A stretch of 48,863 nucleotides of DNA from JALHMQ01 sp020248785 (GTDB lineage: Bacteria > Pseudomonadota > Gammaproteobacteria > Burkholderiales > Burkholderiaceae_F), in contig JBKDNL010000157.1 of the NCBI GenBank assembly GCA_046343415.1, positions 1 through 48,863 on the forward strand, written 5' to 3'. The notes under the pieces were generated by a model. That model was not told the DNA's origin. It did no database searches and saw only the letters and a list, made by a program, of their open reading frames with translations. The position numbers and the translations under genes were made by a program. Below are positions 23,577 through 31,805 of the stretch, piece by piece; position 1 is the first letter of the stretch, and each line of letters starts with the position of its first letter.

Positions 23577-24599
23577 ATGGCTTTCGTTCTCGAGCACGAC
23601 GTGCCTATGCAGGCACTGAACACCTTTGGCGTGGCCGCGCGCGCCCGCACGCTGATGCGCGTACGCAGCGCGCAGGACCTTGCCGAGCTGATGCGCGAGC
23701 CCGTACTCGCGGCGCGGCCGCGCCTGATCCTCGGCGGCGGCAGCAATCTTCTGTTCACCGGTGATGTCGAGGCGCTGGTGCTGAAGATCGACGTGCCCGG
23801 CATGCGCGAGCTAGAGCCCAGCGAGACGCACTGGCGCGTCGAGGTCGGCGCCGGCGAGAACTGGCACGCGGTGGTCGAGCAGTTGGTCCAAAACGACCGC
23901 CCGGGGCTGGAGAACCTGGCGCTGATTCCTGGCAACTGCGGGGCCGCGCCCGTGCAGAACATCGGCGCCTACGGGCTGGAGCTGGCCGAGAGATTTGAGT
24001 CGCTGCAGGCCTGGGACTTCGAGCGGAACGCACTCGTGACGCTCACGCTGGCGGACTGTCGCTTCGGCTACCGCGACAGCCTGTTCAAGCATGAGGCGCC
24101 CGGCCGCTACGCCATCATCGCCATCACGCTCGCGCTGCCGCGTCAGTGGCAGGCCGTGCGTGGCTACCTCGATGTCGACAACGCGCTCAAGGCGCGTGGC
24201 ATCGGCGCGCCGGCAGCCGGCGACATCTTCGACGCCGTGGTCGCCATCCGCCGGCGCAAGCTGCCCGATCCCGCGGTCGTCGGCAACGCAGGCAGCTTCT
24301 TCAAGAACCCAGTGGTGCCGCGCGAGAAGCAGGCCGAGCTGGTGCGCCACTTTCCGTCGCTGGTGAGCTACCCGCTGCCCGGCGGGCGCTACAAGCTCGC
24401 GGCCGGCTGGCTCATCGAGGCGGCCGGGCTCAAGGGCGCCACGCGCGGGCGCGCCGGCGTGTACGAGAAGCAGGCACTGGTTCTCGTCAATCGCGGCGGC
24501 GCCACGGGTGGCGAGATCCTGGCGCTCGCGCGTGAAGTGCAGGCCAAGGTCGCCGAGAAGTTTGGCGTGCAGCTCGAGCCGGAACCCGTGATCGTCTAG
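23577..24599 (+). CDS. murB: UDP-N-acetylenolpyruvoylglucosamine reductase
   Basis: This is the 340-residue FAD-dependent enzyme that reduces UDP-GlcNAc-enolpyruvate to UDP-MurNAc in peptidoglycan synthesis. Motifs include NTFGVAARA, LILGGGSNLLFTGDV (FAD pyrophosphate loop), IPGNCGAAPVQNIGAYG, CRFGYRDSLFKHE (active-site Tyr/Arg region), GNAGSFFKNPVV (catalytic Ser) and AAGWLIEAAGLKG. The length fits the type I (E. coli-like) MurB. ATG 23577 (MAFVLEHDVPMQALNTFG) was chosen; the open frame starts earlier without homology. Its TAG overlaps the stop codon of the convergent HAD gene by 3 nt. Confidence 0.95.
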   Translation: MAFVLEHDVPMQALNTFGVAARARTLMRVRSAQDLAELMREPVLAARPRLILGGGSNLLFTGDVEALVLKIDVPGMRELEPSETHWRVEVGAGENWHAVVEQLVQNDRPGLENLALIPGNCGAAPVQNIGAYGLELAERFESLQAWDFERNALVTLTLADCRFGYRDSLFKHEAPGRYAIIAITLALPRQWQAVRGYLDVDNALKARGIGAPAAGDIFDAVVAIRRRKLPDPAVVGNAGSFFKNPVVPREKQAELVRHFPSLVSYPLPGGRYKLAAGWLIEAAGLKGATRGRAGVYEKQALVLVNRGGATGGEILALAREVQAKVAEKFGVQLEPEPVIV

Positions 24600-25297
24600 C
24601 CGAGCAGGACCGGCAGCGCGACCGTCGGATTCAAGGTGGTCAGGCGGTGGGCGCCTGCCGGCAAGGCGCGTCCTTCGTCGCGCCAGCCGCGGTCGAACCA
24701 TACCGCCCGCATGCCCACCGCCTGTGCGCCGTGCACGTCGATTTGCACCCGGTCGCCGACGAACACGGTCTGGCTCGCCTGCGCATCAATCGCGTGAAGG
24801 GCAATGTGTAACAGGCGTGGATCGGGCTTGGCCACCTGATGGTCGCCAGAGACGATGAGGGCGTCGAAGTGTCGGTCGATGCCCATTCGTTCAAGCTTGG
24901 CCTCCTGCTCGCTGCGCACACTGTTGGTGACGATTCCGAGCTTCACGCCCGCTTGGCGCAGCGCCTGCAACAGCGACTCCGCGTGCTCGACCAGGCACTC
25001 GTGGCGTCGATAGGCCGCGACCTGTATCTGCGCGAGCTCCTGCGCGTCGCTCGTGTCGTCACCGCACCAGGCCAGCAAGCGCTCGTAGCGCAGCGCCCGC
25101 GCTTGCTCGAATGTCAGCTCGCCTGCGACGACGCGCGGATGCACGTCGTCCAGCGCCTTGTCATACTCGCGGAACAACCCGTCGGAGCCGTGTCGCAGCA
25201 GCGCGGGTGCCGCGGCGGCCACTTCCTGCAGCGCCGCGCGGATCGCATGCGTGTGGTCGTACAGCGTGTCGTCGAGGTCGAACAGGACGGCGTGCAC
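24596..25297 (-). CDS. HAD-superfamily hydrolase (YjjG/PPase-like)
   Basis: The 233-residue phosphatase contains HAD motif I FDLDDTLYDH (nucleophile and acid Asp near 7 and 9), motif II GIVTNSV, the motif III Lys in VAKPDPRLL and motif IV FVGDRVQIDVHGA. The alpha-helical C1 cap (ALQEVAAAAPALLRHGSDGL...) places it with subfamily IA. Substrates in this group include nucleotides and pyrimidine 5'-phosphates, but none can be assigned. It ends inside the murB stop codon and starts 11 nt after the argG stop, so it may be co-transcribed with argG. Confidence 0.88.
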   Translation of the reverse strand: MHAVLFDLDDTLYDHTHAIRAALQEVAAAAPALLRHGSDGLFREYDKALDDVHPRVVAGELTFEQARALRYERLLAWCGDDTSDAQELAQIQVAAYRRHECLVEHAESLLQALRQAGVKLGIVTNSVRSEQEAKLERMGIDRHFDALIVSGDHQVAKPDPRLLHIALHAIDAQASQTVFVGDRVQIDVHGAQAVGMRAVWFDRGWRDEGRALPAGAHRLTTLNPTVALPVLLG

Positions 25298-25308
25298 AGA
25301 CCACCGTC

Positions 25309-26652
25309 CTATTCGTCGCCGCCGCCGTCGTGCTTCAGTTGCGGCACCCCGGCCGTGCCGCCGGCCGACAGCAAACCCGCCTTGGTGTAGACGCCGAGCT
25401 TGTCTCGCGTGTCGGCAATGTCGAGGTTGCGCATGGTGAGCTGGCCGATGCGGTCGGCCGGCGAAAACATCGACTCGCCCTTTTCCATCGTGAGCCGCTC
25501 GGGCTTATAGGTCAGATTGGGCGATTCGGTGTTCAGGATCGAATAGTCATTGCCGCGACGCAGTTCGAGCGTCACCTCGCCGGTGATCGCGCGCGCGACC
25601 CAGCGCTGCGCGCTCTCGCGCAGCATGATGGCTTGCGGGTCGAACCACCTGCCTTGGTAAAGAAGGCGACCTAACTTGCGTCCATTGTCGCGGTACTGCT
25701 CGATGGTGTCCTCGTTGTGGATGCCGGTCACCAGCCGCTCGTAGGCGATGAAGAGCAGCGCCAGTCCAGGCGCCTCGTAGATGCCGCGGCTCTTGGCCTC
25801 GATGATGCGATTTTCGATCTGATCCGACATGCCCAGCCCGTGCCGGCCGCCGATGCGATTGGCCTCGAGCATCAGTTCGACCGCGTCGGGGTAGTCGACG
25901 CCGTTGAGCGCGACCGGTCGGCCCTCGTCGAAGCGCACCGTCACGGCCTCGCGCTTGACGGCCACGTCGTCGCGCCAGAATGCCACGCCCATGATCGGTT
26001 GCACGATGCGCACGCTCGACGACAAGTGCTCGAGGTCCTTGGCCTCGTGCGTGGCGCCCAGCAGGTTCGAATCGGTCGAATACGCCTTCTCCGCGCTCAT
26101 TTTGTAGGCGAAGCCGGCCTTGGTCATGAAGGCCGACATCTCGGCGCGGCCGCCCAGCTCGTCGATGAACTGCTGGTCAAGCCACGGCTTGTAAATCTTC
26201 AGCGCCGGGTTGGCGAGCAGGCCATAGCGGTAGAAGCGCTCGATGTCGTTGCCCTTGAAGGTCGAGCCGTCGCCCCAGACGTTGACCTCATCTTCTTTCA
26301 TGGCGGCGACCAGCATGGTGCCGGTGACCGCGCGACCGATCGGCGTCGTGTTGAAGTAGGTCACCCCGGCGGTGCTGATGTGGAAGGCGCCGCACTGCAG
26401 CGCGCTGATGCCCTCGGCCACCAGTTGCGCACGGCAGTCCACCAGCCGCGCCTTCTCGGCACCGTAGAGCGTGGCCCGGCGCGGGATGTCGTCGTAGTCG
26501 GGCTCGTCGGGCTGCCCGAGGTTGGCTGTATAGGCGTAGGGCACCGCGCCCTTTGTCCGCATCCAGAGGAGCGCGGCGCTGGTATCCAGGCCGCCAGAAA
26601 AGGCGATGCCGACCTTCTGGCCGATGGGGAGGTGCTGCAGGATGGTTGCCAT
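25309..26652 (-). CDS. argG: Argininosuccinate synthase
   Basis: The 447-residue protein joins citrulline and aspartate with ATP to form argininosuccinate. The N-terminal P-loop GIAFSGGLDTSAALLWM (SGGxDTS) and the long form typical of E. coli-type ArgG (about 447 residues, rather than about 400) are seen. Other conserved segments are AYTANLGQPDEPDYDDIPRR, VWGDGSTFKGNDIERFYRYG, MSAEKAYSTDSNLLGATHEA and IENRIIEAKSRGIYEAPG. It is the third arginine gene on this strand (argD, argF, an exported protein, argG), which gives steps of the pathway from acetylglutamate semialdehyde to argininosuccinate except the argE/J reactions. A TATAAT box is about 134 nt upstream. Confidence 0.97.
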   Translation of the reverse strand: MATILQHLPIGQKVGIAFSGGLDTSAALLWMRTKGAVPYAYTANLGQPDEPDYDDIPRRATLYGAEKARLVDCRAQLVAEGISALQCGAFHISTAGVTYFNTTPIGRAVTGTMLVAAMKEDEVNVWGDGSTFKGNDIERFYRYGLLANPALKIYKPWLDQQFIDELGGRAEMSAFMTKAGFAYKMSAEKAYSTDSNLLGATHEAKDLEHLSSSVRIVQPIMGVAFWRDDVAVKREAVTVRFDEGRPVALNGVDYPDAVELMLEANRIGGRHGLGMSDQIENRIIEAKSRGIYEAPGLALLFIAYERLVTGIHNEDTIEQYRDNGRKLGRLLYQGRWFDPQAIMLRESAQRWVARAITGEVTLELRRGNDYSILNTESPNLTYKPERLTMEKGESMFSPADRIGQLTMRNLDIADTRDKLGVYTKAGLLSAGGTAGVPQLKHDGGGDE

Positions 26653-26785
26653 TGTCGCCGTCCACCGACGGCGTGGCGGCCACCGGCAAGGATCCTGGTC
26701 GGGAGGTCACCGCCGGTCGACGTTGACGACCGACGGGATCAAGAACTGCGACGGACCGACGAACCGACGAACCGGCGCAACACGC

Positions 26786-26791
26786 ATTATA
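26786..26791 (-). promoter_or_regulatory. -10 box (TATAAT) upstream of argG
   Basis: TATAAT on the minus strand lies about 134 nt before the argG ATG, within the 168-nt gap after the exported-protein gene. It suggests argG has its own promoter. No clear -35 box or ARG-box operator was recognised. Confidence 0.4.
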
Positions 26792-26820
26792 AGTGAGCGC
26801 GCCAGCCGGCCGGCGCCTCA

Positions 26821-27702
26821 CTACGGCTTGGTCCCGTCCGAGCTGGGGGTAGGGCCGACGAGCCTCAGCTCGCCGGGCTCGACCACCGGCCGGGTCGCTC
26901 CCACTGCGCGCGACGCGGCCTGCTCAGTAAAGTTCTCGAAGCGTGCGGCCAACTGGTCCAGCGGCATCATCGTGGCGATGTCCAGTCCGGCAGCCTCCTT
27001 GTCAAACACCTTTTCTTCCTGGACCCATGGCTCGCTCTGAAGCACCTGCAAAGTCTTGGCGTCGAGGAACCACACGTGCATGTAGGCGAAGAGGCCAACA
27101 TAGCGCGATGAGGCCTCGCCCGGCGTTCCGTCGGGCTTGACGGTCTGGCGTCCGGGGCTCTTCATCTGTCCGGGCAGTATCTGGTCGAGGACGCTGTCAA
27201 CGTTGCTGTCGATGTTGCGGAAATAGATCCCCACGCCCTGCAGCTTCCCGGGTTGGCCGTTGATCTCGCTAAGGCGAAAATACGGCGTGATCAGCACAAT
27301 CTCGTCCCAGTTGGAGCGGTCCGGCATCTTGCTGAGTTCGGATCGAAGCCGCTCCAGCGCGACCTGCTCACGCCGTTCCGGGCGCACGCCGTCCAACTGC
27401 CCCGGCGCCAGGCGCAGGAAGATGCGCTTGCTGTTGGGCTCCCTCCGGGCAAGCACCGAGTCCATGCCACGCAAGATCGCGCTGTCGATCGAACCATCCG
27501 GCACCTTGACGGTCTCGCGACGGAACGCATCAATGCGATTGGTGCCGGTGACCTGCAAATCGCGCACGACGGCAAACTGGTCGCCGACGGCGGAGATGAG
27601 CGCATAGGTCTTGGGGCGGGTCGGTTCCATCTGCGACCACGCTGGCCTCGCTCCGAATGAGAGCACAAGCGCGATGGCGGCAAGGCGGACAACGGCGATC
27701 AT
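26821..27702 (-). CDS. Hypothetical exported protein
   Basis: The 293-residue product starts at ATG 27702 with a standard signal peptide (MIAVVRLAAIALVLSFGARP then AWSQ). The mature part has a mixed alpha/beta sequence: TYALISAVGDQFAVVRDLQV, then a polar repeat of charged helices, then ITPYFRLSEINGQPG, a central YVGLFAYMHVWFLDAKTLQV strand pair, and a charged Pro-rich tail. No catalytic or cofactor motif and no lipobox are visible. It is periplasmic or surface-exposed by prediction. It lies between argF (207 nt away) and argG. I do not recognise the family; a link to arginine metabolism rests on position alone. Confidence 0.65.
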   Translation of the reverse strand: MIAVVRLAAIALVLSFGARPAWSQMEPTRPKTYALISAVGDQFAVVRDLQVTGTNRIDAFRRETVKVPDGSIDSAILRGMDSVLARREPNSKRIFLRLAPGQLDGVRPERREQVALERLRSELSKMPDRSNWDEIVLITPYFRLSEINGQPGKLQGVGIYFRNIDSNVDSVLDQILPGQMKSPGRQTVKPDGTPGEASSRYVGLFAYMHVWFLDAKTLQVLQSEPWVQEEKVFDKEAAGLDIATMMPLDQLAARFENFTEQAASRAVGATRPVVEPGELRLVGPTPSSDGTKP

Positions 27703-27909
27703 GATGGTCCTCGGTTGTTGTGGAATCCCGTGACAGCCCTCGGCGTCGAACTGCGCGATGCCAATGCCGGCCATCACTCCCATTCTGCACTTTACGCCCT
27801 GCCACGCCAATGCCCGCCCGTTGTCCGGGCGACAGGCTCTAGCGAGAGTGTGTTTACGAGCTGGTGCCACCGTTCGTGCGCGGCGGCGGGCAGCCGTCGC
27901 GACGTCGAC

Positions 27910-28830
27910 CTAGGTGACCTCGTGACCGAGCAGCAGGTACTCCATCAGCGCCTTCTGCACGTGCAGCCGGTTCTCCGCCTCGTCCCAGACCACAGACTGC
28001 GGTCCTTCCAGCACTTCCTCGGTCACTTCCTCGCCGCGGTGTGCGGGCAGGCAGTGCATGAAGAGCGCCTGCGGACTCGCCGCCGCCATGATCTCGCTAT
28101 CCACGCACCAGTCAGTGAACGCCTTGCGGCGCACTTCGTTCTCGGACTCGAAGCCCATGCTGGTCCACACGTCGGTGGTAACGAGGTCGGCGCCGCGCGC
28201 GGCCTCGAGCGGCAAATCGAACACCTTAAGGTGAGGGCCGGTCACCGACAACCGGGCGTCAAGCGGGTAGCTGGGCGGGGTGGAAACATGCAACGTGAAC
28301 CCGAGTAGGCGTGCCGCCTGGATCCAGGTGTAGGCCATGTTGTTGGCATCGCCGATCCAGGCCACGGTGCGGCCGGCAATGGAGCCGCGGTGTTCGATGA
28401 AGGTGAACACGTCGGCCAGGATCTGGCAGGGGTGATACTCGTTGGTCAAGCCGTTGATCACCGGCACCCGCGACGACTTCGCAAAGCGCTGGATCTTGGC
28501 CTGCTCGTAGGTGCGGATCATCACGAGGTCGACCATGCGCGAAATCACGCGCGCGGTGTCCTCGATCGGTTCGGCGCGGCCCAGTTGCGAGTCGCCGGTG
28601 GTCAGATGGATCACCGAGCCGCCAAGCTGGTACATGCCCGCCTCGAAGCTCACGCGGGTGCGCGTGCTGGCTTTCTCGAACACCATCGCCAGTGTGCGAT
28701 CGCGCAGCGGCTGGTAGAACTCGTAGCGCTTGAAGCGCTCCTTGATCAGGCTTGCGCGGGCGAACACGTGTTGCAGCTCGTCGGTCGACAGGTCGGCAAA
28801 CTGCAGGAAGTGGCGGATCGGCTGCGCCAT
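27910..28830 (-). CDS. argF: Ornithine carbamoyltransferase
   Basis: The 306-residue enzyme makes citrulline from ornithine and carbamoyl phosphate. It has the carbamoyl-phosphate site STRTRVSFE, the HPCQILAD motif and the ornithine-binding FMHCLPAHRG near the C-terminus. Other landmarks are TTDVWTSMG and SVVWDEAENRLHVQKALM. ATG 28830 (MAQPIRHFLQFADLSTDELQ) is 10 nt after the argD stop, so argD-argF form one operon. The open frame continues upstream into argD without similarity. Confidence 0.96.
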   Translation of the reverse strand: MAQPIRHFLQFADLSTDELQHVFARASLIKERFKRYEFYQPLRDRTLAMVFEKASTRTRVSFEAGMYQLGGSVIHLTTGDSQLGRAEPIEDTARVISRMVDLVMIRTYEQAKIQRFAKSSRVPVINGLTNEYHPCQILADVFTFIEHRGSIAGRTVAWIGDANNMAYTWIQAARLLGFTLHVSTPPSYPLDARLSVTGPHLKVFDLPLEAARGADLVTTDVWTSMGFESENEVRRKAFTDWCVDSEIMAAASPQALFMHCLPAHRGEEVTEEVLEGPQSVVWDEAENRLHVQKALMEYLLLGHEVT

Positions 28831-28840
28831 GGCTGGTGCC

Positions 28841-30031
28841 TCAGGCTGCGGCGCTGGCAGGCGCGGCAACAAAGGCACGCACCAGCGGGGCGAGCCGGGC
28901 CACGATCTCATCGGCCTGCGCCGGCGTGATCACCAGCGGCGGCACCAGTCGGATCACGCTGTCCTGCGTGACGTTGATGAGCAGGCGCGCGGCCAGCGCC
29001 TGCTTGACGAGCTCGCCACAGGGCCGGTCGAGCTCAATGCCGATCATGAGCCCCTGGCCGCGCACGGCGCGCACGCCGGCAACACCGGCGAAGGCCGCCT
29101 TGAAGCCGGCGCGGATCTGCTCGCCACGCGCCGCGGCGTTTTGCATCAGGCCCTCGTCCTCGATGATCTGCAAGGTCTCCAGGCCCGCGCGGCAGGCCAG
29201 TGGGCCGCCGCCGAACGTGGTGCCGTGATTGCCCGGGCCGAAGACGCCGGCCGCGCGGCCGCGCGCCAGCACGCAGCCGATCGGCACGCCCGAGCCCAGG
29301 CCCTTGGCGAGCGTGACGACATCGGGCGCGATGTCGGCCCACTGGTAGCCGAACCACTTGCCGGTGCGGCCGATGCCGCTTTGCACCTCGTCGATCATGA
29401 GCAGCCAGCCGTGCTCGTCGCACAGCGCCCGCAGCGCACGCGCATACTCGCGGTCCGCAACCTGGATGCCGCCTTCGCCCTGCAACACTTCAAGCCACAC
29501 GGCCTGCACGCGGCCGTCGCGTTGCGCGGCCGCTTTCACAGCGGCGATATCGTTGTACGGCACGCGAATGAAGCCCGACGGCAGTGGATCGAAGCCCTTG
29601 CGTGCCTTTTCCGAGCCGGTCGCGGCCAGTGTGGCCAGGGTGCGGCCGTGCCAGGCGCGCTCCATCACGATGGTCTGCGCCTCGGGGTTGCCATGCTTGT
29701 GGCCGTACATGCGCACGAGCTTCAGCGCGCCTTCATTGGCCTCAGAACCGGAGTTGCCGAAGAACACCTCATCCATGCCCGACAGCGCGCACAGCCGGTC
29801 GGCCAGCCGCTCCTGTTCGCGTACCTGGTAGATGTTGGACGTGTGGATGAGTTTGCCGACCTGGTCCTGCAGCGCGGCCACGAAGCGCGGGTGTGCGTGA
29901 CCCAGGCCGTTGACGGCAATGCCAGCCAGCGCATCCAAGTATTCTTGGCCCGCTTCGTCATACAGGCACGTGCCGCGGCCGTGCGTGAAGGCCACGGGCA
30001 GCCGCGCGTAGGTGTTCATCAAATGTGCCAT
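28841..30031 (-). CDS. argD: Acetylornithine aminotransferase
   Basis: The 396-residue class III PLP aminotransferase converts N-acetylglutamate semialdehyde to N-acetylornithine. Motifs are FGNSGSEANEGALKLVRMYG (phosphate-binding), LLMIDEVQSGIGRTG (Asp that contacts the pyridine N), VTLAKGLGSGVPIGC (PLP Lys) and the GTTFGGGPLACR loop. ATG 30031 (MAHLMNTYARLPVAFTHGRG) matches the usual start. A terminator-like hairpin and a TATAAT box lie in the short upstream region, which overlaps the divergent GMC start. It is followed by argF. Confidence 0.96.
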   Translation of the reverse strand: MAHLMNTYARLPVAFTHGRGTCLYDEAGQEYLDALAGIAVNGLGHAHPRFVAALQDQVGKLIHTSNIYQVREQERLADRLCALSGMDEVFFGNSGSEANEGALKLVRMYGHKHGNPEAQTIVMERAWHGRTLATLAATGSEKARKGFDPLPSGFIRVPYNDIAAVKAAAQRDGRVQAVWLEVLQGEGGIQVADREYARALRALCDEHGWLLMIDEVQSGIGRTGKWFGYQWADIAPDVVTLAKGLGSGVPIGCVLARGRAAGVFGPGNHGTTFGGGPLACRAGLETLQIIEDEGLMQNAAARGEQIRAGFKAAFAGVAGVRAVRGQGLMIGIELDRPCGELVKQALAARLLINVTQDSVIRLVPPLVITPAQADEIVARLAPLVRAFVAAPASAAA

Positions 30032-30060
30032 CGTGCGATCCCGGCAAGGTGGGCAGGCGG

Positions 30061-30091
30061 AAAACAAAAAGGCGGCGCGCTGCACGCCGCC
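30061..30091 (-). terminator. Intrinsic terminator in the argD leader (possible attenuator)
   Basis: On the minus strand GGCGGCG (30091-30085), loop TGCAGCG, CGCCGCC (30077-30071) is followed by TTTTTGTTTT (30070-30061). It lies between a TATAAT box (30114-30119) and the argD ATG (30031). No minus-strand gene lies upstream that would need a terminator. A TGCAC just downstream of the box can pair with GTGCA of the hairpin (inference), allowing an alternative fold. Confidence 0.7.
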
Positions 30092-30113
30092 GCCCGCAAA
30101 GTGCAAGTCTTGG

Positions 30114-30119
30114 ATTATA
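30114..30119 (-). promoter_or_regulatory. -10 box (TATAAT) for argD
   Basis: A consensus TATAAT on the minus strand, 82 nt before the argD ATG. No good -35 box. The opposite-strand GMC gene starts 8 nt away. Confidence 0.45.
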
Positions 30120-30126
30120 GGTAGCG

Positions 30127-31794
30127 GTGGCAAACAGCATGGGCACGGCCAGCAGCGCATCAGGATCCGGTTTCGACGCCGAACTCGATCTGATCATCGT
30201 CGGCGCCGGCACCGCAGGCTGCCTGCTTGCCAATCGCCTTTCGGCTGACGGCGTGACCACGGTGGCGCTGCTCGAAGCCGGTGGCGACGATGACTACCTG
30301 TGGGTCCACGTGCCGGTCGGATACCTTTACTGCATCGGCAACCCGCGGACGGACTGGTGCTATGTCACGCAAGCCGAGCCAGGGCTGAACGGGCGCGCGA
30401 TCAGGTATCCCCGGGGCCGGGTACTTGGCGGCTGCTCGTCGATCAACGGCATGATCTACATGCGGGGCCAGAGCCAGGACTACGACGGCTGGCGCGGCGG
30501 CGATGGCTACGGCGCCAATACCGGCTGGGGCTGGGACGATGTGCTGCCGTACTTCAAGCGCCACGAGCACTACTACGGTGGCGCCGATGACCTGCACGGC
30601 GCCGGTGGCGAGTGGCGCGTGGAAAAGCCGCGCGTGTCCTGGGAGATTCTCAACGCGTTCCGCGCGGCGGCCGCCGAGCAGGGCATTCCGGCCAATGACG
30701 ACTTCAATCGCGGCAACAACTTCGGCTGCGGCTACTTCGACGTCAACCAGAACGCGGGCGTGCGCTGGAACACCACCAAGGCGTTCCTGCGACCCGCGCT
30801 GCGCCGGCCCAATTTGCGCGTGTTCAAGCACACCCAGGCCACACGGGTGATCGTCGAGGGGGGGCGGTGTGTCGGCGTTGAAGTAAGGCGAGAAGGCCGC
30901 CAGCAGCGCCTTCGCGCCCGTGCCGAGGTGCTGCTGGCAGCCGGGGCGGTGCACAGCCCGCAGTTGCTGCAGTTGTCGGGTATCGGGCCGGCCGATTTGC
31001 TGCAGCAGTTTGGCGTACCCGTGTTGCGGGCGCTGGCGGGCGTCGGCCACAACTTGCAGGATCACTTGCAATTGCGCATGGTGTTCAAGCTGAGCGGTGT
31101 GCGTACCCTCAACACGCTGGTGCGCAATCCGCTGATGAAGCTGGGCATGGGCCTGCAGTACCTGCTCACCCGCAGCGGCCCGCTGGCGATGAGCCCCAGC
31201 CAACTTGGCGCCTTTGCCTCCACGGCGGGCGATGCTGCGCGCCCGAATGTCGAGTACCACGTGCAGCCGCTTTCGCTCGATCGCTTCGGCGAGCCGCTGC
31301 ATCCGTTCAATGCGTTCACCGCGTCGGTGTGCAACCTGCGGCCGACCTCGCGTGGCACGGTGACGATCGCGTCCATTGATCCCATGGCGGCCCCGCAGAT
31401 CGCGCCCAACTATCTGGCGACCTCGGATGATCGCCGCGTCGCGGCGCAAGCGCTGCGGCTCACGCGCCGGATCGTTGGCTCCAATGCGCTTGCGCGCTAC
31501 GCGCCGGAAGAGTTCTTGCCGGGCTCACGGTTCATAACCGACGAGGAGCTGGCCAAGGCCGCGGGCGAGATCGGCACGACGATCTTCCATCCCGTCGGCA
31601 CGGCAAAAATGGGCCCTGCCGCCGATCCACAGGCCGTGGTCGATGCGCAACTGCGCGTGCATGGCGTGGCCGGCTTGCGCGTGATCGACGCTTCGATCAT
31701 GCCGACGATCACGTCTGGGAACACCAACGCGCCAACGCTCATGATCGCGGAAAAGGGCGCGGAGTTCGTGAGGGCGGCGCTGCGCTCCGCCTGA
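30127..31794 (+). CDS. GMC-family FAD-dependent oxidoreductase (choline dehydrogenase-like)
   Basis: A 555-residue flavoprotein with the ADP-binding LDLIIVGAGTAGCLLANRLS near the N-terminus and E of LLEAGG. The GMC signature RYPRGRVLGGCSSINGMIYM, AGAVHSPQLLQLSGIGP and a C-terminal FHPVGTAKMG with the active-site His are present, followed by NTNAPTLMIAEKGAEFV. Family members oxidise alcohols such as choline, alkanols or polyethylene glycol; the substrate is unclear. Start GTG 30127 or ATG 30139; both precede the FAD motif. It is divergent from argD with under 100 bp between start codons, and convergent with the decarboxylase gene (11-bp gap). Confidence 0.92.
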   Translation: MANSMGTASSASGSGFDAELDLIIVGAGTAGCLLANRLSADGVTTVALLEAGGDDDYLWVHVPVGYLYCIGNPRTDWCYVTQAEPGLNGRAIRYPRGRVLGGCSSINGMIYMRGQSQDYDGWRGGDGYGANTGWGWDDVLPYFKRHEHYYGGADDLHGAGGEWRVEKPRVSWEILNAFRAAAAEQGIPANDDFNRGNNFGCGYFDVNQNAGVRWNTTKAFLRPALRRPNLRVFKHTQATRVIVEGGRCVGVEVRREGRQQRLRARAEVLLAAGAVHSPQLLQLSGIGPADLLQQFGVPVLRALAGVGHNLQDHLQLRMVFKLSGVRTLNTLVRNPLMKLGMGLQYLLTRSGPLAMSPSQLGAFASTAGDAARPNVEYHVQPLSLDRFGEPLHPFNAFTASVCNLRPTSRGTVTIASIDPMAAPQIAPNYLATSDDRRVAAQALRLTRRIVGSNALARYAPEEFLPGSRFITDEELAKAAGEIGTTIFHPVGTAKMGPAADPQAVVDAQLRVHGVAGLRVIDASIMPTITSGNTNAPTLMIAEKGAEFVRAALRSA

Positions 31795-31805
31795 GGCGCG
31801 CTCGC

